From Impatiens glandulifera (Eukaryota > Streptophyta > Magnoliopsida > Ericales > Balsaminaceae): a stretch of 64,000 nt of DNA. A model generated the notes under the pieces. That model was not told where the DNA came from. It did not search any database and was given only the letters and a program-made list of their open reading frames with translations. The position numbers and the translations under genes are program-made. This document shows positions 12,023 through 23,399 of the stretch, piece after piece. The stretch is from NCBI RefSeq assembly GCF_907164915.1, contig NC_061863.1, positions 66,145,364-66,209,363 on the forward strand. Direction: 5' to 3'. How positions within the stretch are numbered: position 1 is the stretch's first letter; each line of letters begins with the position of its first letter.

Positions 12023-12480
12023 CTAGCATGTATCCCGTGCATTTGAACGAGTAATAATATTAAAAATAGTGAGAAAAAATATTACGGTAAAAATTTTATG
12101 GGCGGGTCAACCCACAATACGACCCAAATATCCATATACTCTCACATACATCCAAATTAACCACAGCTCTCGACCCGGCAATCCGGATACTTTAAAAATT
12201 AAGCATCATTATATATATATAGATTAGTTAGTTAAAAAGTTGAACTTATATTGTTAAAATGTCACGCGTTTATCAAATTTTGGGTTGAATTTAAAATATA
12301 AAGTGTTATTAACCTAGTTAGTTAAAATGTTGTACTTGTTTTTGTTACATACCTATAGCATCCGACCCAAGTATCCATTTACTCTCACGTATATCCAAAT
12401 TAACCATAGCTATCGATCCGACAATTCGAACACTTTAAAAATTTAGCTTCATTTTATATATATATATATATATATTTATA
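12023..12480 (-). mobile_element. Helitron-like two-unit repeat, copy 1
   Basis: On the minus strand the element ends with a hairpin-like GCACGGG, ATACATG and CTAG at 12023-12026, matching a Helitron 3' end. A TC followed by TATATATATATAATG at about 12207-12223 fits a Helitron 5' end. Beyond that unit, after a spacer, the same inner sequence (gacccaagtatcc, atatccaaattaacca, cactttaaaaatt) appears again at about 12364-12480, so the locus has a two-unit structure. The same two units and spacer occur at 48778-49305. No open reading frame, so it would be non-autonomous. Confidence 0.5.
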
Positions 12481-12648
12481 AGGTTAGTTAAAATTGTTCT
12501 AACTCAATATTTGTATGTTTATTTTTTTTTTAATATTTTTTATTAGATGAGAACTAATTATTTATAAAATAAATAAATAAAATAATTAGGGATATTAGTT
12601 TGGATAAAATTTAGTAAAGGGGTCAACATCCATGATTTAGGTGCAGAA

Positions 12649-12849
12649 TTGAAGTATTTTGTTGAAGAAAATGGCAGGAATCTTCAGATCTTTCGCTTTC
12701 CTCCTCCTCATCATCTAAAAACACTACACCACCGACTCCAGCTCTCACAGATCTACTCTGCAATCCCAAGATTCTCTCTCTGTCGGCGCGCGCGTTCGCC
12801 ACTCATGCGGCAAACTCTACCGTTACATTCTCCTTTAGATCGGAGGTGA
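12649..12849 (+). other. Coding-like leader segment, possibly 5' UTR or orphan first exon
   Basis: This block is clearly richer in G and C than its surroundings, lies just upstream of the O-fucosyltransferase-like gene and ends at GAG followed by GTGAGT, a good splice donor. One frame opens with ATG at 12670 and encodes a short hydrophobic peptide (MAGIFRSFAFLLLII) before a stop; the next frame then stays open to the donor with a targeting-like composition (for example LSARAFATHAAN). It may be a decayed or misread first exon of a mitochondrial protein gene, or simply 5' UTR of the downstream gene carrying uORFs. I do not recognise the protein. Confidence 0.35.
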
Positions 12850-12951
12850 GTCAATCTTGCTCATTTCATACTCTTCCTATTGTATTTACATCATTCTAGC
12901 TAGGGCTTCCATAATTCACAGTTTTCAGTTATAGAGGATCTCCGTAAAACC

Positions 12952-14589
12952 ATGGTAGAACCCTCGAACTCGACCACGGACCCGATTGGGCAAAACCTAA
13001 TTAAATTGATTAGCAATGTCTGTTTCTCCGTCTTCGTTTTCTCTGCCCTCATACTCACAGTAATCGCCATTTCATACAAGCCTCCCGATCCATGGGAATC
13101 CTCTAGGGCCCTAACTCGAGTTTTCACCCAAGTAGTAAACGCTACTTTCCAAACCGATTCCTCCGTCCTCAAAACAGGCGAAGACATGTCAGGTATTGCC
13201 GAATCCCCTTCTGCATCCGCAATCACCGAGGCAGTAATCGAGAAATCCGAAATGCAAGCTAATAGCTCCAGCTTCAGAACAGCTGGTTGTGAGGACTTAT
13301 CTCGGGTAAATTGTTCGGATCCCCGATTACTGTTTGCGATTGAGAAGTTCAATCTCAGGGTTTTCAAATCCATTACATTTCTTGATTATCAAACTCCAGT
13401 AAACGGCACGAATCCGAGTGAATGTGATGTGGCTTGGAGGTATAGGAACAAGAAGGAAAAATCATGGAGAAAGTATAGAGATTTTCGTAGATTTAGAATT
13501 GGGTATGGAGAGAATTGTACTTACAAGATCTTGAATGCAAAGGGTTGGCATTCTGGAGTTAACGCTCGAAGACCTAGACCGATCAGATTCAGACCAAACG
13601 CAACAAGAGGATCAGACGACAATATCAACGACACGATCCCAGTTTTGTCATCTGAATCAGCCTTTAGGAAAGGAAAGTACTTATACTATTCAAGAGGAGG
13701 AGATTACTGCAAAGGAATGAATCATTTCCAATGGAGTTTCTTATGTGCTCTTGGTGAAGCTCAGTATCTTAACAGAACGTTCGTTATGGATCTAAGCATT
13801 TGTCTAGCATCAACATACACATCCAGCAATAAAGATGAAGAAGGAAAAGACTTTCGATTCTACTTCGATTTCGAGCATCTGAAAGACGTGGCTTCTATTA
13901 CTGAAGAAGGAGACTTTATTCGAGACTGGAGAAAATGGGATAAAACCCACAAGAAGAAGATTCCGGTAAGGAAAGTTTCGGGTTATAAAGCGACTCCGAT
14001 GCAACTCTTGAAGGACAAGAGCACGATCATATGGAGGCATTTCGATGGTCCCGAGCCTGAAAACTATTGGTACAGAGTTTGTGAAGGTCCGGCTGGGAAA
14101 TACATTCAGAGGCCGTGGCATTCTTTGTGGAAATCGAAGAGACTGACGAACGTCGTTTCTGCAATAAGTGGGAGTATGGATTGGGATTTCGACGGAGTTC
14201 ATGTGGTTAGGGGAGAGAAGGCGATGAATAAAGAGAAGTGGCCTCATTTGGACTCGGATACTTCTCCTGAAGCTATTGTTTCGAAGCTTGAGGGGATTAT
14301 ACAACCTTGGAGGAATGTCTACGTGGCGACGAACGAACCTTATTACAATTACTTTGATAAACTCAGGTCGCATTATAAGGTTCATTTGCTTGATGATTAC
14401 AAGGAGTTGTGGGGAAATACGAGCGAATGGTATAACGAGACGAGGATATTGAATGGGGGTAAACCTGTTGAGTTTGACGGTTATATGAGAGTTGAAGTTG
14501 ATACTGAGGTGCTTTACAGGGCTAAGACGAGGGTGGAAACATTTTATAATCTCACGAGCGATTGCAAAGATGGCGTTAATACATGTTGA
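12952..14589 (+). CDS. O-fucosyltransferase-like type II membrane protein
   Basis: Intronless, 545 residues. It has a short cytoplasmic N-terminus, one membrane anchor (about 24-43) and a lumenal part with several N-glycosylation sequons, the layout of a Golgi glycosyltransferase. The catalytic-like region starts with GDYCKGMNHFQWSFLCALG (about residue 250), followed by an Asp/Arg-containing stretch. The segments GVHVVRGEK (about 415) and NVYVATNEP (about 456) resemble the nucleotide-sugar-binding part of plant GT106/O-FucT-type proteins. From memory it matches the Arabidopsis pair At4g12700/At2g04280, often labelled only as calcium-ion-binding proteins. Donor and acceptor are unknown; fucosyl transfer is an inference from the fold. 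The start is the first ATG giving the membrane anchor. It is convergent with the LOG gene, 255 bases apart. Confidence 0.7.
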   Translation: MVEPSNSTTDPIGQNLIKLISNVCFSVFVFSALILTVIAISYKPPDPWESSRALTRVFTQVVNATFQTDSSVLKTGEDMSGIAESPSASAITEAVIEKSEMQANSSSFRTAGCEDLSRVNCSDPRLLFAIEKFNLRVFKSITFLDYQTPVNGTNPSECDVAWRYRNKKEKSWRKYRDFRRFRIGYGENCTYKILNAKGWHSGVNARRPRPIRFRPNATRGSDDNINDTIPVLSSESAFRKGKYLYYSRGGDYCKGMNHFQWSFLCALGEAQYLNRTFVMDLSICLASTYTSSNKDEEGKDFRFYFDFEHLKDVASITEEGDFIRDWRKWDKTHKKKIPVRKVSGYKATPMQLLKDKSTIIWRHFDGPEPENYWYRVCEGPAGKYIQRPWHSLWKSKRLTNVVSAISGSMDWDFDGVHVVRGEKAMNKEKWPHLDSDTSPEAIVSKLEGIIQPWRNVYVATNEPYYNYFDKLRSHYKVHLLDDYKELWGNTSEWYNETRILNGGKPVEFDGYMRVEVDTEVLYRAKTRVETFYNLTSDCKDGVNTC

Positions 14590-14844
14590 TCAGGTTTGAA
14601 TTGATCGAATCATCTCCTTGTTTTCTTTGTTTCGGAAAAATTATGTTTCATATATATGAATTGTGAAGCAATCATCATCATATCAATCAATGTATGGAGT
14701 AGTGAAAAGTATTCTTCATCTTTAGCTGACATATTTTTGTTTGAGATATTTTCATTTGCAAATATTTTGTCAAACATTCTTGAATTTGATAATTGTAAGT
14801 AAGTAAAAGAAGAGAAGGATGCAATGAATTTGTTTTTTTAGATT

Positions 14845-15924
14845 TCAGTTTGCCTCCCCTGTTGTTCCTCGGCTGTTGCTGCTATCATCATCACTTGGTC
14901 CGACCATTGATGCATAATCCTATAAAGATGGATCAGATGTTTTGTTTGATCTAGGTTATTTTTTTTTTTCCAAATAATCCTATTTGAAAATCTGTTGGAA
15001 AGTACCTCAATCTTGTCTAGTAGTTCGGAAGGAGTCGAGGCAGAGATGACAATGTTTCTTGCCGAAGGATAAATGAAACCTTCCTCCACTCCTTTGTCGA
15101 ACAATCCTAGCAACAAATCGTAATACCCGTCCGTGTTTAAAACTCCAACCTGCAGTTTTTCCATCCAACATTCGTAATCGAATTGATTTTAAAATCGCTA
15201 ATGAAAGAAAGAAAGAGACTGACAGGCTTGTGATGAAAACCTAGTTGAGACCATGTTATGATCTCAAGCAGCTCTTCCAAGGTTCCATATCCACCTATTA
15301 ATGAATATTATTATTATTAGATTAAGGTTGGATTAATAATATTAATTATGTAGCAATTATTAACTACTGGGAAGAGCAATGAAAGCATCAGCTTGACGAG
15401 CCATGTTGGCTTTCCTTTCGTGCATATCTGATACAATCATCACTTCCCCCACACCAGGCCCTGATATCTATTTCAAAAAAATCATATATATGACTGCTAA
15501 AATGGATTGTTAATTGATTGATATTTTATATTTATACCTCAATTGGAACTAGTGCTCTTGGAATAATTCTGCAAAAGAACAAAAACCCATATTATTATTT
15601 ATCATAATATATATAAGATAATTAAATGAAATGAAATGAAAGAAAGAAGATTGTAACCAACCCAAGAACATGACGACCACCATGAAAGACAGCTTGAGAA
15701 ACTAAACCCATGAGGCCAGCACTTCCTCCTCCATATATTAGGTCCTTTTTTCGATCAACCTATGTATATATATAAATATAATTAAATAAAGTAAAATAAA
15801 ATAGGAATATATATATATTAATTACCAGTTGTGTAGCAAGATCAAGAGCTGCATCACTGAATATCTTTCTATAACCTTCATTGCTTCCACAGAAAACACA
15901 AACCCTTTTCATCCTACTACCCAT
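14845..15924 (-). CDS. LOG8-like: Cytokinin riboside 5'-monophosphate phosphoribohydrolase (LOG8-like)
   Basis: LOG enzymes release active cytokinin base from the nucleotide in one step in the cytosol. Seven coding exons: 15924-15826, 15759-15662, 15568-15538 (only 31 bases), 15467-15368, 15294-15224, 15149-15006 and 14919-14845; they sum to 618 bases, 205 residues, close to the usual size. Visible motifs: VCVFCGS at the N-terminus, [12 protein letters not shown] (nucleotide binding), [10 protein letters not shown] and [18 protein letters not shown]. The wording [13 protein letters not shown] and [11 protein letters not shown] points to the LOG8 branch. One oddity: the normally invariant PGGYGT reads PSGYGT, because the codon spanning exons 4 and 5 is A+GT (AGT, Ser) rather than G+GT. 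The C-terminus is short and Ser/Asp-rich ([16 protein letters not shown]). All introns are GT-AG. A low-activity or altered enzyme is possible; otherwise the frame is intact. Confidence 0.88.
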
Positions 15925-18762
15925 TTGATCTCCAATAATTATAATAGAAATTAGTAATTTATGATATATATAGACCAAAGTTCTTGCCGCTCTTCATTTT
16001 TCTTTCTAATATAAAAATGTAATAGTCATCATTTTATTTTATTAAAAAAATCCACATTAATTAATTAATAATTAAAACAATAATAATATCAAGTACAGTT
16101 TGATAAACATACAACAAATTAAAATTCCTTTTTCTTGGGACTCAAGAACAATATCAACTTGCTTAACCTTGTCCCAGTACTGATCATCAGCTCAATGATC
16201 AAACCCTAAGTCAGGTTGATGATCATTCTGCTAGCTCTGGATTGTAGAGGGTCATTTGGTTTTATAATTAATTATCTCTCTTTTTTTCCTTTTTGAAGTG
16301 TATATAATTATTAGTTAACTAATTTATAATTAAATAAATACACAATTAATTAATAATGTATCCAAGCAAGCAAGCGTGCGGTAAGGATGATGATGATCAT
16401 GATATTAGAGGGAAGGACCCACAAAATTGATTCGGTCGACTATCATTCAATAATTCATATTTCATTTACTCTCACTAATTAATCAATTAATTCATTAGTC
16501 ATTGCATGCCTAATGTTGAATCCTTTCATTTGATTAGTTTGTTTAGAATTTTGGATTGAGATTTTATATATATTGTGATCAGCTTGTTTAAAAGAACTTG
16601 ATTAAATAGCTTGATTAAAAAAAAAAAAAAACTTAATACATTTTTTGATAATCATTTTAATTATTATTATTTTCAAATTTATATTATAGTAATAGTTTAG
16701 TTAATACATTACTATCATACGTTAAAAAAAGTCAGTCTCGGTTAGAGAATTAATCGCCCTTCTCGATGTTCTACGATCACGATAATTTGATGGATGACGT
16801 GTTTATTTTTCATATAATTTTATGTTTTGTGATTTTTATTTTCTATGATGTCATATTTGTGTCGTCCTTACTCATTTTATTTATTTTTTCACCTTTGTAG
16901 TCATTTAAAAAATAAATAAAAATAATAATGAATTAATATATAAAAAAACATAAGATCTTAGGCTTTATTCACTTGCTTTCTATAACCCAAACATAATTTC
17001 TTTTACACAACGTGCTACTCCTATTAAACTCCATTTGGCTTTATACAACTTTTTCTTCAATAAAATCTTGTATATAAATTATTATAAAGTATATGTGAAA
17101 AATAAAATTAGGAAAACTCAAAACCAAAACAAAATAATTAATGGAAAAAATCTTCATTGTAAGATTTTTTTTATAAAAAGTAGTTTAAACATATACATGA
17201 GTAAAAATATGCCCGAACAAATGGGTGATTAAGATAAGCAAAAAAACTACATTGTTGACGTGTCAATTGATTTGAACAAAGAAATATTGGACCAAATCTT
17301 GCAATTAGCTAGTTTTGGAATTATATAGCTAATTAATTAATAGCTAGGAAAAATGTTTTCCACATAGAAAAGTTTAAACTTTTTCCTTGAATTTGCCTTC
17401 TTTGGGGGCAATGAAAATAACAGGTGCATGCATTTTTTATTTCTTTTAAATTAAAGGAAGCTAAATCAAATGGTCTTTCTCATCATCTATAATATATAAT
17501 TAATATATCGATTATAATATTATTTAATTCACTTTCTAAACTCTAACTTTACTCTTTATATTATATATATTGCTCTTTGAACTATAACAAATAAATAATA
17601 TTCTTGGAAAAAACCAAACCAATGAAAATTAATCATATTTTCCCCTATTATAACTATTTATTATTATCAGTATATTATTGCAGTTCACCACACTTAATGC
17701 ACATAATACAAATGGTTTAATTTGAATTTTGAAATAATTGTTACAAATTTTTAATATGATCCTTAATTAATTTGTTTGGTTTCTAAATAGAGTTGACATG
17801 TGACTAAATAGAATGTTAGTATACCTATGATAATAATTATTTTATGACATGCTAATTAGTTGTATTATGTTAATAATTAAAGTAAAAATTTCTAAACTAA
17901 ACTTGTAAATAGTTCTTCTTTTATATTGTTAATGTAAGATATTACTTAGTTGTGTATTTTTAAATAAAAATTAAGAGTTTGATCTTAATTAACGTGTTTA
18001 GTCTTTATTAAAAATGTTTTCTTCTATATTTTACTCATAATATAATATATTTTCTCCATCTAATTTATAGCTATTCACTTAATTTTTTAATTTAAAATTA
18101 ATCTATTATTTTAATATTTTATAAGTGTTATTCTAAAATTAATTATAAACACCACAAATAATGCAAATTAACCAAATTATTCCTTAATTTTGAATAAATA
18201 TTATAACAATATATGATCAAATAATTTAAGAATTAATATTTTTTTTTTAAATCCATGTCATATACAAGAAATTATAAAAATCTATAAAATCAAAAATAAC
18301 AATCAATTTCGATAATAATCTTACTATTCTATGATAATAGTAGTTCTATGTGTATCATTCATAATACTATTATTACGACGATTTTTAAGATTCGTTTAAT
18401 AAAACAAAGAAAATTCGTTGGAAGTTAATCGTTAGGACTTACAAGTTTGATAACCTATTAATTAACGAGTTTTTTTTATTTAATGTTTTGTCGTTATGTT
18501 TATATGATTTTTATCATTTTAATATACCTAAATCATTTAAAAAAATAAATTAAATTAATAAAAAATAAAAATAATAATAATTTTACTAATATTTTTAACG
18601 AAGATACTTGAATCTTTCTACAAATGAGTCAAGTAAAATGTTATGAGTTAAGCAAATAAATAACCAATAAAAATGTAATAGCTAACTAAATTAATCCAAT
18701 GAACAAAACTAATCGTTCATCTTGTTAAATTATTGTTATTATTTATTTTCTAAATAACATTA

Positions 18763-18793
<31 letters not shown>

Positions 18794-19006
18794 AAAAAAA
18801 AAAAGACAAAAAGGTGGTTGTTGGGAAATTTCATGGACCATACGCAACAACTGGTGGGCCGGGCCGTCATCCAGCCTAATATAGACACCGGATGAAATCC
18901 AGTGATCAAAATATATATATTCACACAAACTTAATAGTAAAAAATAAATAAAGTGAAAAAACAAAGATAAATAAACTTTTTATTCAAGTTGTTTCACATT
19001 TTAATA

Positions 19007-19098
19007 TCAGTCTAAACTTTAATTAGTTTTTTTTTTTAAAAAGGTCCTCTAAATTTTAATTAGTTTTTTTTTAAAGGTCATCTAAACTTTAATTAGGT
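19007..19098. repeat. Short tandem repeat, three diverged units
   Basis: The core TCTAAACTTTAATTAG followed by a T-run occurs at 19011, 19048 and 19081, with periods of 37 and 33 bases that differ mainly in the length of the T-run. Confidence 0.8.
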
Positions 19099-20383
19099 AC
19101 AAGAAGTTTCATTATTTTATATATAATAACTTTTTCTAATAAACTTATTAGAATAGTTTTAACTGGCAAGTTTCGTGCATAAATCATACTAAAATTACGA
19201 ATACATTTATACTAGTTTCATGATACTAGGAAAAGTTTGATGTTATTTAAATTAAAGAATACATTTCATTTTCATGTCTATTTAAATTTTTAAAAAAATA
19301 TATAGATATGCCTTTATTAAAAAAATAAATTATAATGGCCCAATTTGAAAATACCCAGGCCTATTTGTGTTCAAATAAAAAAAAAAATTAAATTTGTTTA
19401 AAATATACTTTAATTATATATATTAACAAATTTAATATCATTTATCTGTTTAAACTTAACTCTACTCTACTGCAATCCAAAGTGTTTGTGTAGACTGTGG
19501 AGTATCTACTTAAATTTATTCCAAATTCATATTGTATTATGTAGTTTCATATGGCCCAAGATATTTTGGATAAAGTGTTTTAAATATAGTTTGGATTTGG
19601 ATATCAAAATATATAAAAGGTAATATGTTCAATTTTATTAATGTAGGTAATTACAAATTGGGATTTTAAAAAAATTATCCAATTAAGGGAAAATATTACA
19701 ATTTATGACTCATAATAAATTACTGAGATACTATTAAACAATGAATATATTTGTCTTTAAAATAAAATTAAAAATATTTAAATATTAGTCGTGGGCTGTA
19801 AATATTTTTTATAATGTATAAGTAAATTGTTGAAAGATGTAACAAATGAAGCATAAAGATGATGGAATTTCTTGTATATTTCTTCAGAGGCATCAGAATC
19901 AGCTAGGACTAATATTGTATTTACATAGAATGAATTTGGTAAAGAAATATACGAAAATGAAAATGGTACAATCTAATAAAAGAAATAATATTGTTAGGAC
20001 ACCATGTGAATGACCAACTATTCTTGCTTCATGGGAGACCGTTGGAGAAAAATAGATTATCTGTATGACACCCTACTATAAATCTTATAAGGTTGAGAGG
20101 AATAATATATTATATGTGCACACATACATGATAGTAAAGACCAAACATAAATAAATAAATAATTCTTCAAAAGATTATCGTATTTACCTTTTTAACATGT
20201 CACTAGTCATACTTAAAAAGCAATCACAATTTTCAAATCACTTTTTATTCATCTTTTTCTTACAAATTATTGGGTTAAAATATATATTTTATATTATTAC
20301 TTAATAGGTTTATTTAAATAATATACATATTTTAAAACTATAATTTTATTTTAAATTTAAAAGAGATTAATATTGTGTAACGT

Positions 20384-20540
20384 GTTTGTATTTGTTTCAT
20401 ATTTAATGTTTTGTGATTTTTTTTTTATCTTCGTCGTTATACTTAAACGATTCTAACATGTTTGTATTTGTTTAATATTTAATGTTTTTTAATTTTTAAA
20501 AATTAATTACCTTCTAATTTTGTTATACTTAATTGATTCT
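20384..20540. repeat. Diverged tandem duplication, about 78-bp unit
   Basis: The order TGTTTGTATTTGTTT, ATATTTAATGTTTT, TTATACTTAA and GATTCT appears twice in succession. Related fragments (TTTTGTGATTTTT, TTAATATACC) lie at about 16830 and 18480-18530, so this may be a dispersed repeat that duplicated locally. Confidence 0.6.
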
Positions 20541-22397
20541 TGTAATTTTTTAATATACAATGACTATTTTCAAAACAAATATATTATAAATTTTATTTTA
20601 AAAAGAAAAGCTTATTATATATATATATATGTATAATAAATAAAATCAAATTTTCAATATATTTTATTATTTGTTATTTTAAATAAATTATTAAATAAAA
20701 TTATAAAATATATATTTTAAACCAGAATTGTGATTGAGCTTAATTAGGTCTGGAATCCTGCATTGGGGGGTAATAACTCACTCGATCGACTATATTTATA
20801 AGGAAAATTGTATATATAAATATGCACATGTATATGCTTTGTTTCACTTGTGAAAACAATTATATTATATTATATTATATTTAGAAAGAAAGAAAATATT
20901 TACTGGATTTTTTTCAAATCCACAAAAAGATAGAAGGTAGTTGAGAACACATGCATTTGACAGTTAGGTTAATTAATTGAAGAAGAAAGATTGGTGTCAA
21001 AATAAATATAGGCAGACTGACCATGACTTGAGGAAATATATATTGAAATTAGAACGTTTGGTATTTATAATTAATAGGATCTTCATCTTCTGGTCATATA
21101 TATGATCATATATATATATTACAAAATCTTGGATACAAATTAAATCTACTAGTCAATCTTAACAGACAATAGATGATCAAGTACATATTGCACCTTATAA
21201 TTATTATTAACAAGTCAACAACTTCCTTCACATTAACGTTTTAAACAGTGTTCAATATATCTATATCTATATATGAAATCATCATCTGCTTCAATGAGAA
21301 ATATATATCAATACTTCCAATACAGAAACAGATTGTATTTTTTTTGAAAATTCATGTTCCATGCATAGATAGCTAGAGAGAATTACTCGATCGTCTCTCG
21401 ATCGATCGCCACTTTCATTTCAGGTCAGTGAAATAAACTTTATTCTTCCTCTTTCTCTCTCTATTTATCTATTCATGTGTTTGCTTTCAGCACATGAAAT
21501 CTTATTATTTCTTTCTTTTGAACAAGATCAATAAAGAAGATCATGAGATGTTTGATCAGCATTTTCAATTGTACGTTTCTGGGTTTATTATATATAATAT
21601 AAAACTACAAACATATACACAGGCATATAAGATCATCATAATGATTTAACATAATTAATCCCCCAGAATTGTTTTGTTTTGGAAGTTACTTCATCTAAAT
21701 GATTTAACATAAACCGGCCCACTCAAATAAATTTGAAAAAACATGGTATTTTATAGTAATGAAAATGTAAAAATATACCCAATTTCTTACTGCTGGAGTG
21801 GGGTCAATCCATACATGGGACTATATTTTGTTAGTTTTTCCAAAGGAAACAAATTAAATACAACAATAGTAATTTTTAAGTACATTATTAAAGCACAAAT
21901 TAGTGACAAAGAAAATATCAAAGTACATTTAGATCATGTAGGTTTTTGCTAACAAAAGGTATATATTACTTCATTTGAGACAAATACAAGTATTATTGCT
22001 TGACGTTATATTGTAGTATGCTAGAAACAAAAATATATTAGAAAATGAAATATAGTAATACTTTGAAGGTAAATTATGTTCTTTTTTTTTCTTAATTACT
22101 AGTAGAAATATGTATGCTGCTTGTATGAAATATATGTGTATATATATTGTATTCTTTTACACTTTTTTATATATATAAAAGTGTAATAGAAAAACGACCC
22201 AACATGCTTAGTGCAATGGTGTAAATATTTGTGAACCAAATTATTAATTATGAATTTTTGCAGATTTTTTATAATCATTTTTTTAGGTCTAGAATATAAG
22301 GATTTAAGTTAGATATTTGAGGGGTTGAATAAGTCAAACAATTGGATTTTGGGACTATTTTAAATTTTGAGGACAATAGCCAATAGGTCAGCCATAT

Positions 22398-22429
22398 CTA
22401 CCAATCATGCACTACAAGAAGATTGGTAG
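22398..22429. repeat. 9-bp hairpin enclosing CACTACAAGAA
   Basis: CTACCAATC at 22398-22406 pairs perfectly with GATTGGTAG at 22421-22429 around a 14-base loop that contains CACTACAAGAA, the terminal sequence typical of CACTA (En/Spm) transposons. No matching opposite terminus (TTCTTGTAGTG) was found nearby, so a full CACTA element is not supported. Confidence 0.5.
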
Positions 22430-23399
22430 CTTGAGGTTTGAGTGTTAGCTAAAAGTCCATTCAAAATCTCTTTTATTTATTTATTAGAGATCTACCAATT
22501 ATCAAAAAAAAATGTACATTAACGTCGAGTTCTCGAAATTACTTTGGTCACGAAAGTCGTTAGGTGTTGTCACATTCATTAACATTTTTCTAGTCATTAT
22601 TAACTTCGACGCACTCTTATAATTTCTTTATTCAATTTTAATTTATCAAATAATATTATTTTTCCATAAAACGACATGCTAAAAATCTTCTTGATTTTCC
22701 TTTTTTTTTTTGATATACCAACATGAACTTTTCTATTGGAATGAGTTTGCACTTGTTGTTCATACAAGTATTGCTATAAAATCATTGCATCTCTTTTTTA
22801 ACGTTGGTCAAAATCAAATCTCTCATTTCACAAGTTTCCCTTCACAATACATGTGGTTCTTCTACTCAATTGGTTCAAATCCTAAATACATCCTTATGAG
22901 TACCGAGTACCCTCATAAGGGTTCTTAGTTTTTCTTCCATCCTATTCATGTGTTCGAATGAAGGGAAGAGTACATGAGATCCTACTCATAAACGGTGTTC
23001 CCTCCTTATTATCAATTCACAAACAACAAAAACTAATCAAATGAGGCGATAGAAATTAAGTGATCAAGCTTGAACATATAATATTTATTTCTTTGAAAAG
23101 ACAATTTTCGCTACACAATTAGTGGTGAATAATATTTAATATCGTATATTAATACCATTTGTAGTAGAAATATTATAATTCCTCTTACAATTACTCAAGA
23201 AATCAAACCAAATTGAATTACAATAACATACAATACAACAACTTAAAATTACAAAAAAAAAACTCAAAATAGAAATACATAAATCGAAACACATAAAATT
23301 ATATCAAGACACACTTGTCATTTCAATAGCAAATATAGATCGAGCAAGCCCAAGCATAAAATAGTAGGGCTGTAAATTATATGCATATGATAACTCAAG

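Larger units (their letters stand above)
10314..12951. other. 2.6 kb repeat-rich spacer
   Basis: Between the lectin receptor gene and the O-fucosyltransferase-like gene. The first 150 bases are probably the receptor's 3' UTR. The rest carries a 44-bp tandem duplication (11061-11147), a possible element with inverted GC-rich ends (11296-11552), a Helitron-like end (11562-11724), a two-unit Helitron-like repeat (12023-12480) and a coding-like leader (12649-12849). No complete gene is visible. Confidence 0.6.
15925..23399. other. 7.5 kb gene-free spacer
   Basis: AT-rich DNA between the LOG gene and the MYB gene, which point the same way. I see no gene. It contains a three-unit tandem repeat (19007-19098), a diverged tandem duplication (20384-20540), a perfect 10-bp foldback (22159-22188) and a 9-bp hairpin enclosing a CACTA-like terminus (22398-22429). 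A less AT-rich patch at 18810-18905 and a GATCG-rich patch at 21385-21430, followed by a donor-like CAGGTCAGTG, are the only places that might mark an untranslated exon or regulatory DNA; neither encodes anything recognisable. Confidence 0.55.

Noticed and set aside
13810..14385. 191-codon minus-strand open frame inside the O-fucosyltransferase-like gene
   Set aside because: It lies entirely within the opposite strand of a gene with clear family motifs; its own translation has none.
22159..22188. Perfect 10-bp foldback TTACACTTTT / AAAAGTGTAA
   Set aside because: The centre is plain TATATA and such palindromes arise readily in AT-rich DNA; no further structure around it.
22872..22882. GGTTCAAATCC, a perfect pol III B-box
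   Set aside because: No A-box at a suitable distance upstream and no cloverleaf could be built, so neither a tRNA gene nor a SINE is supported.
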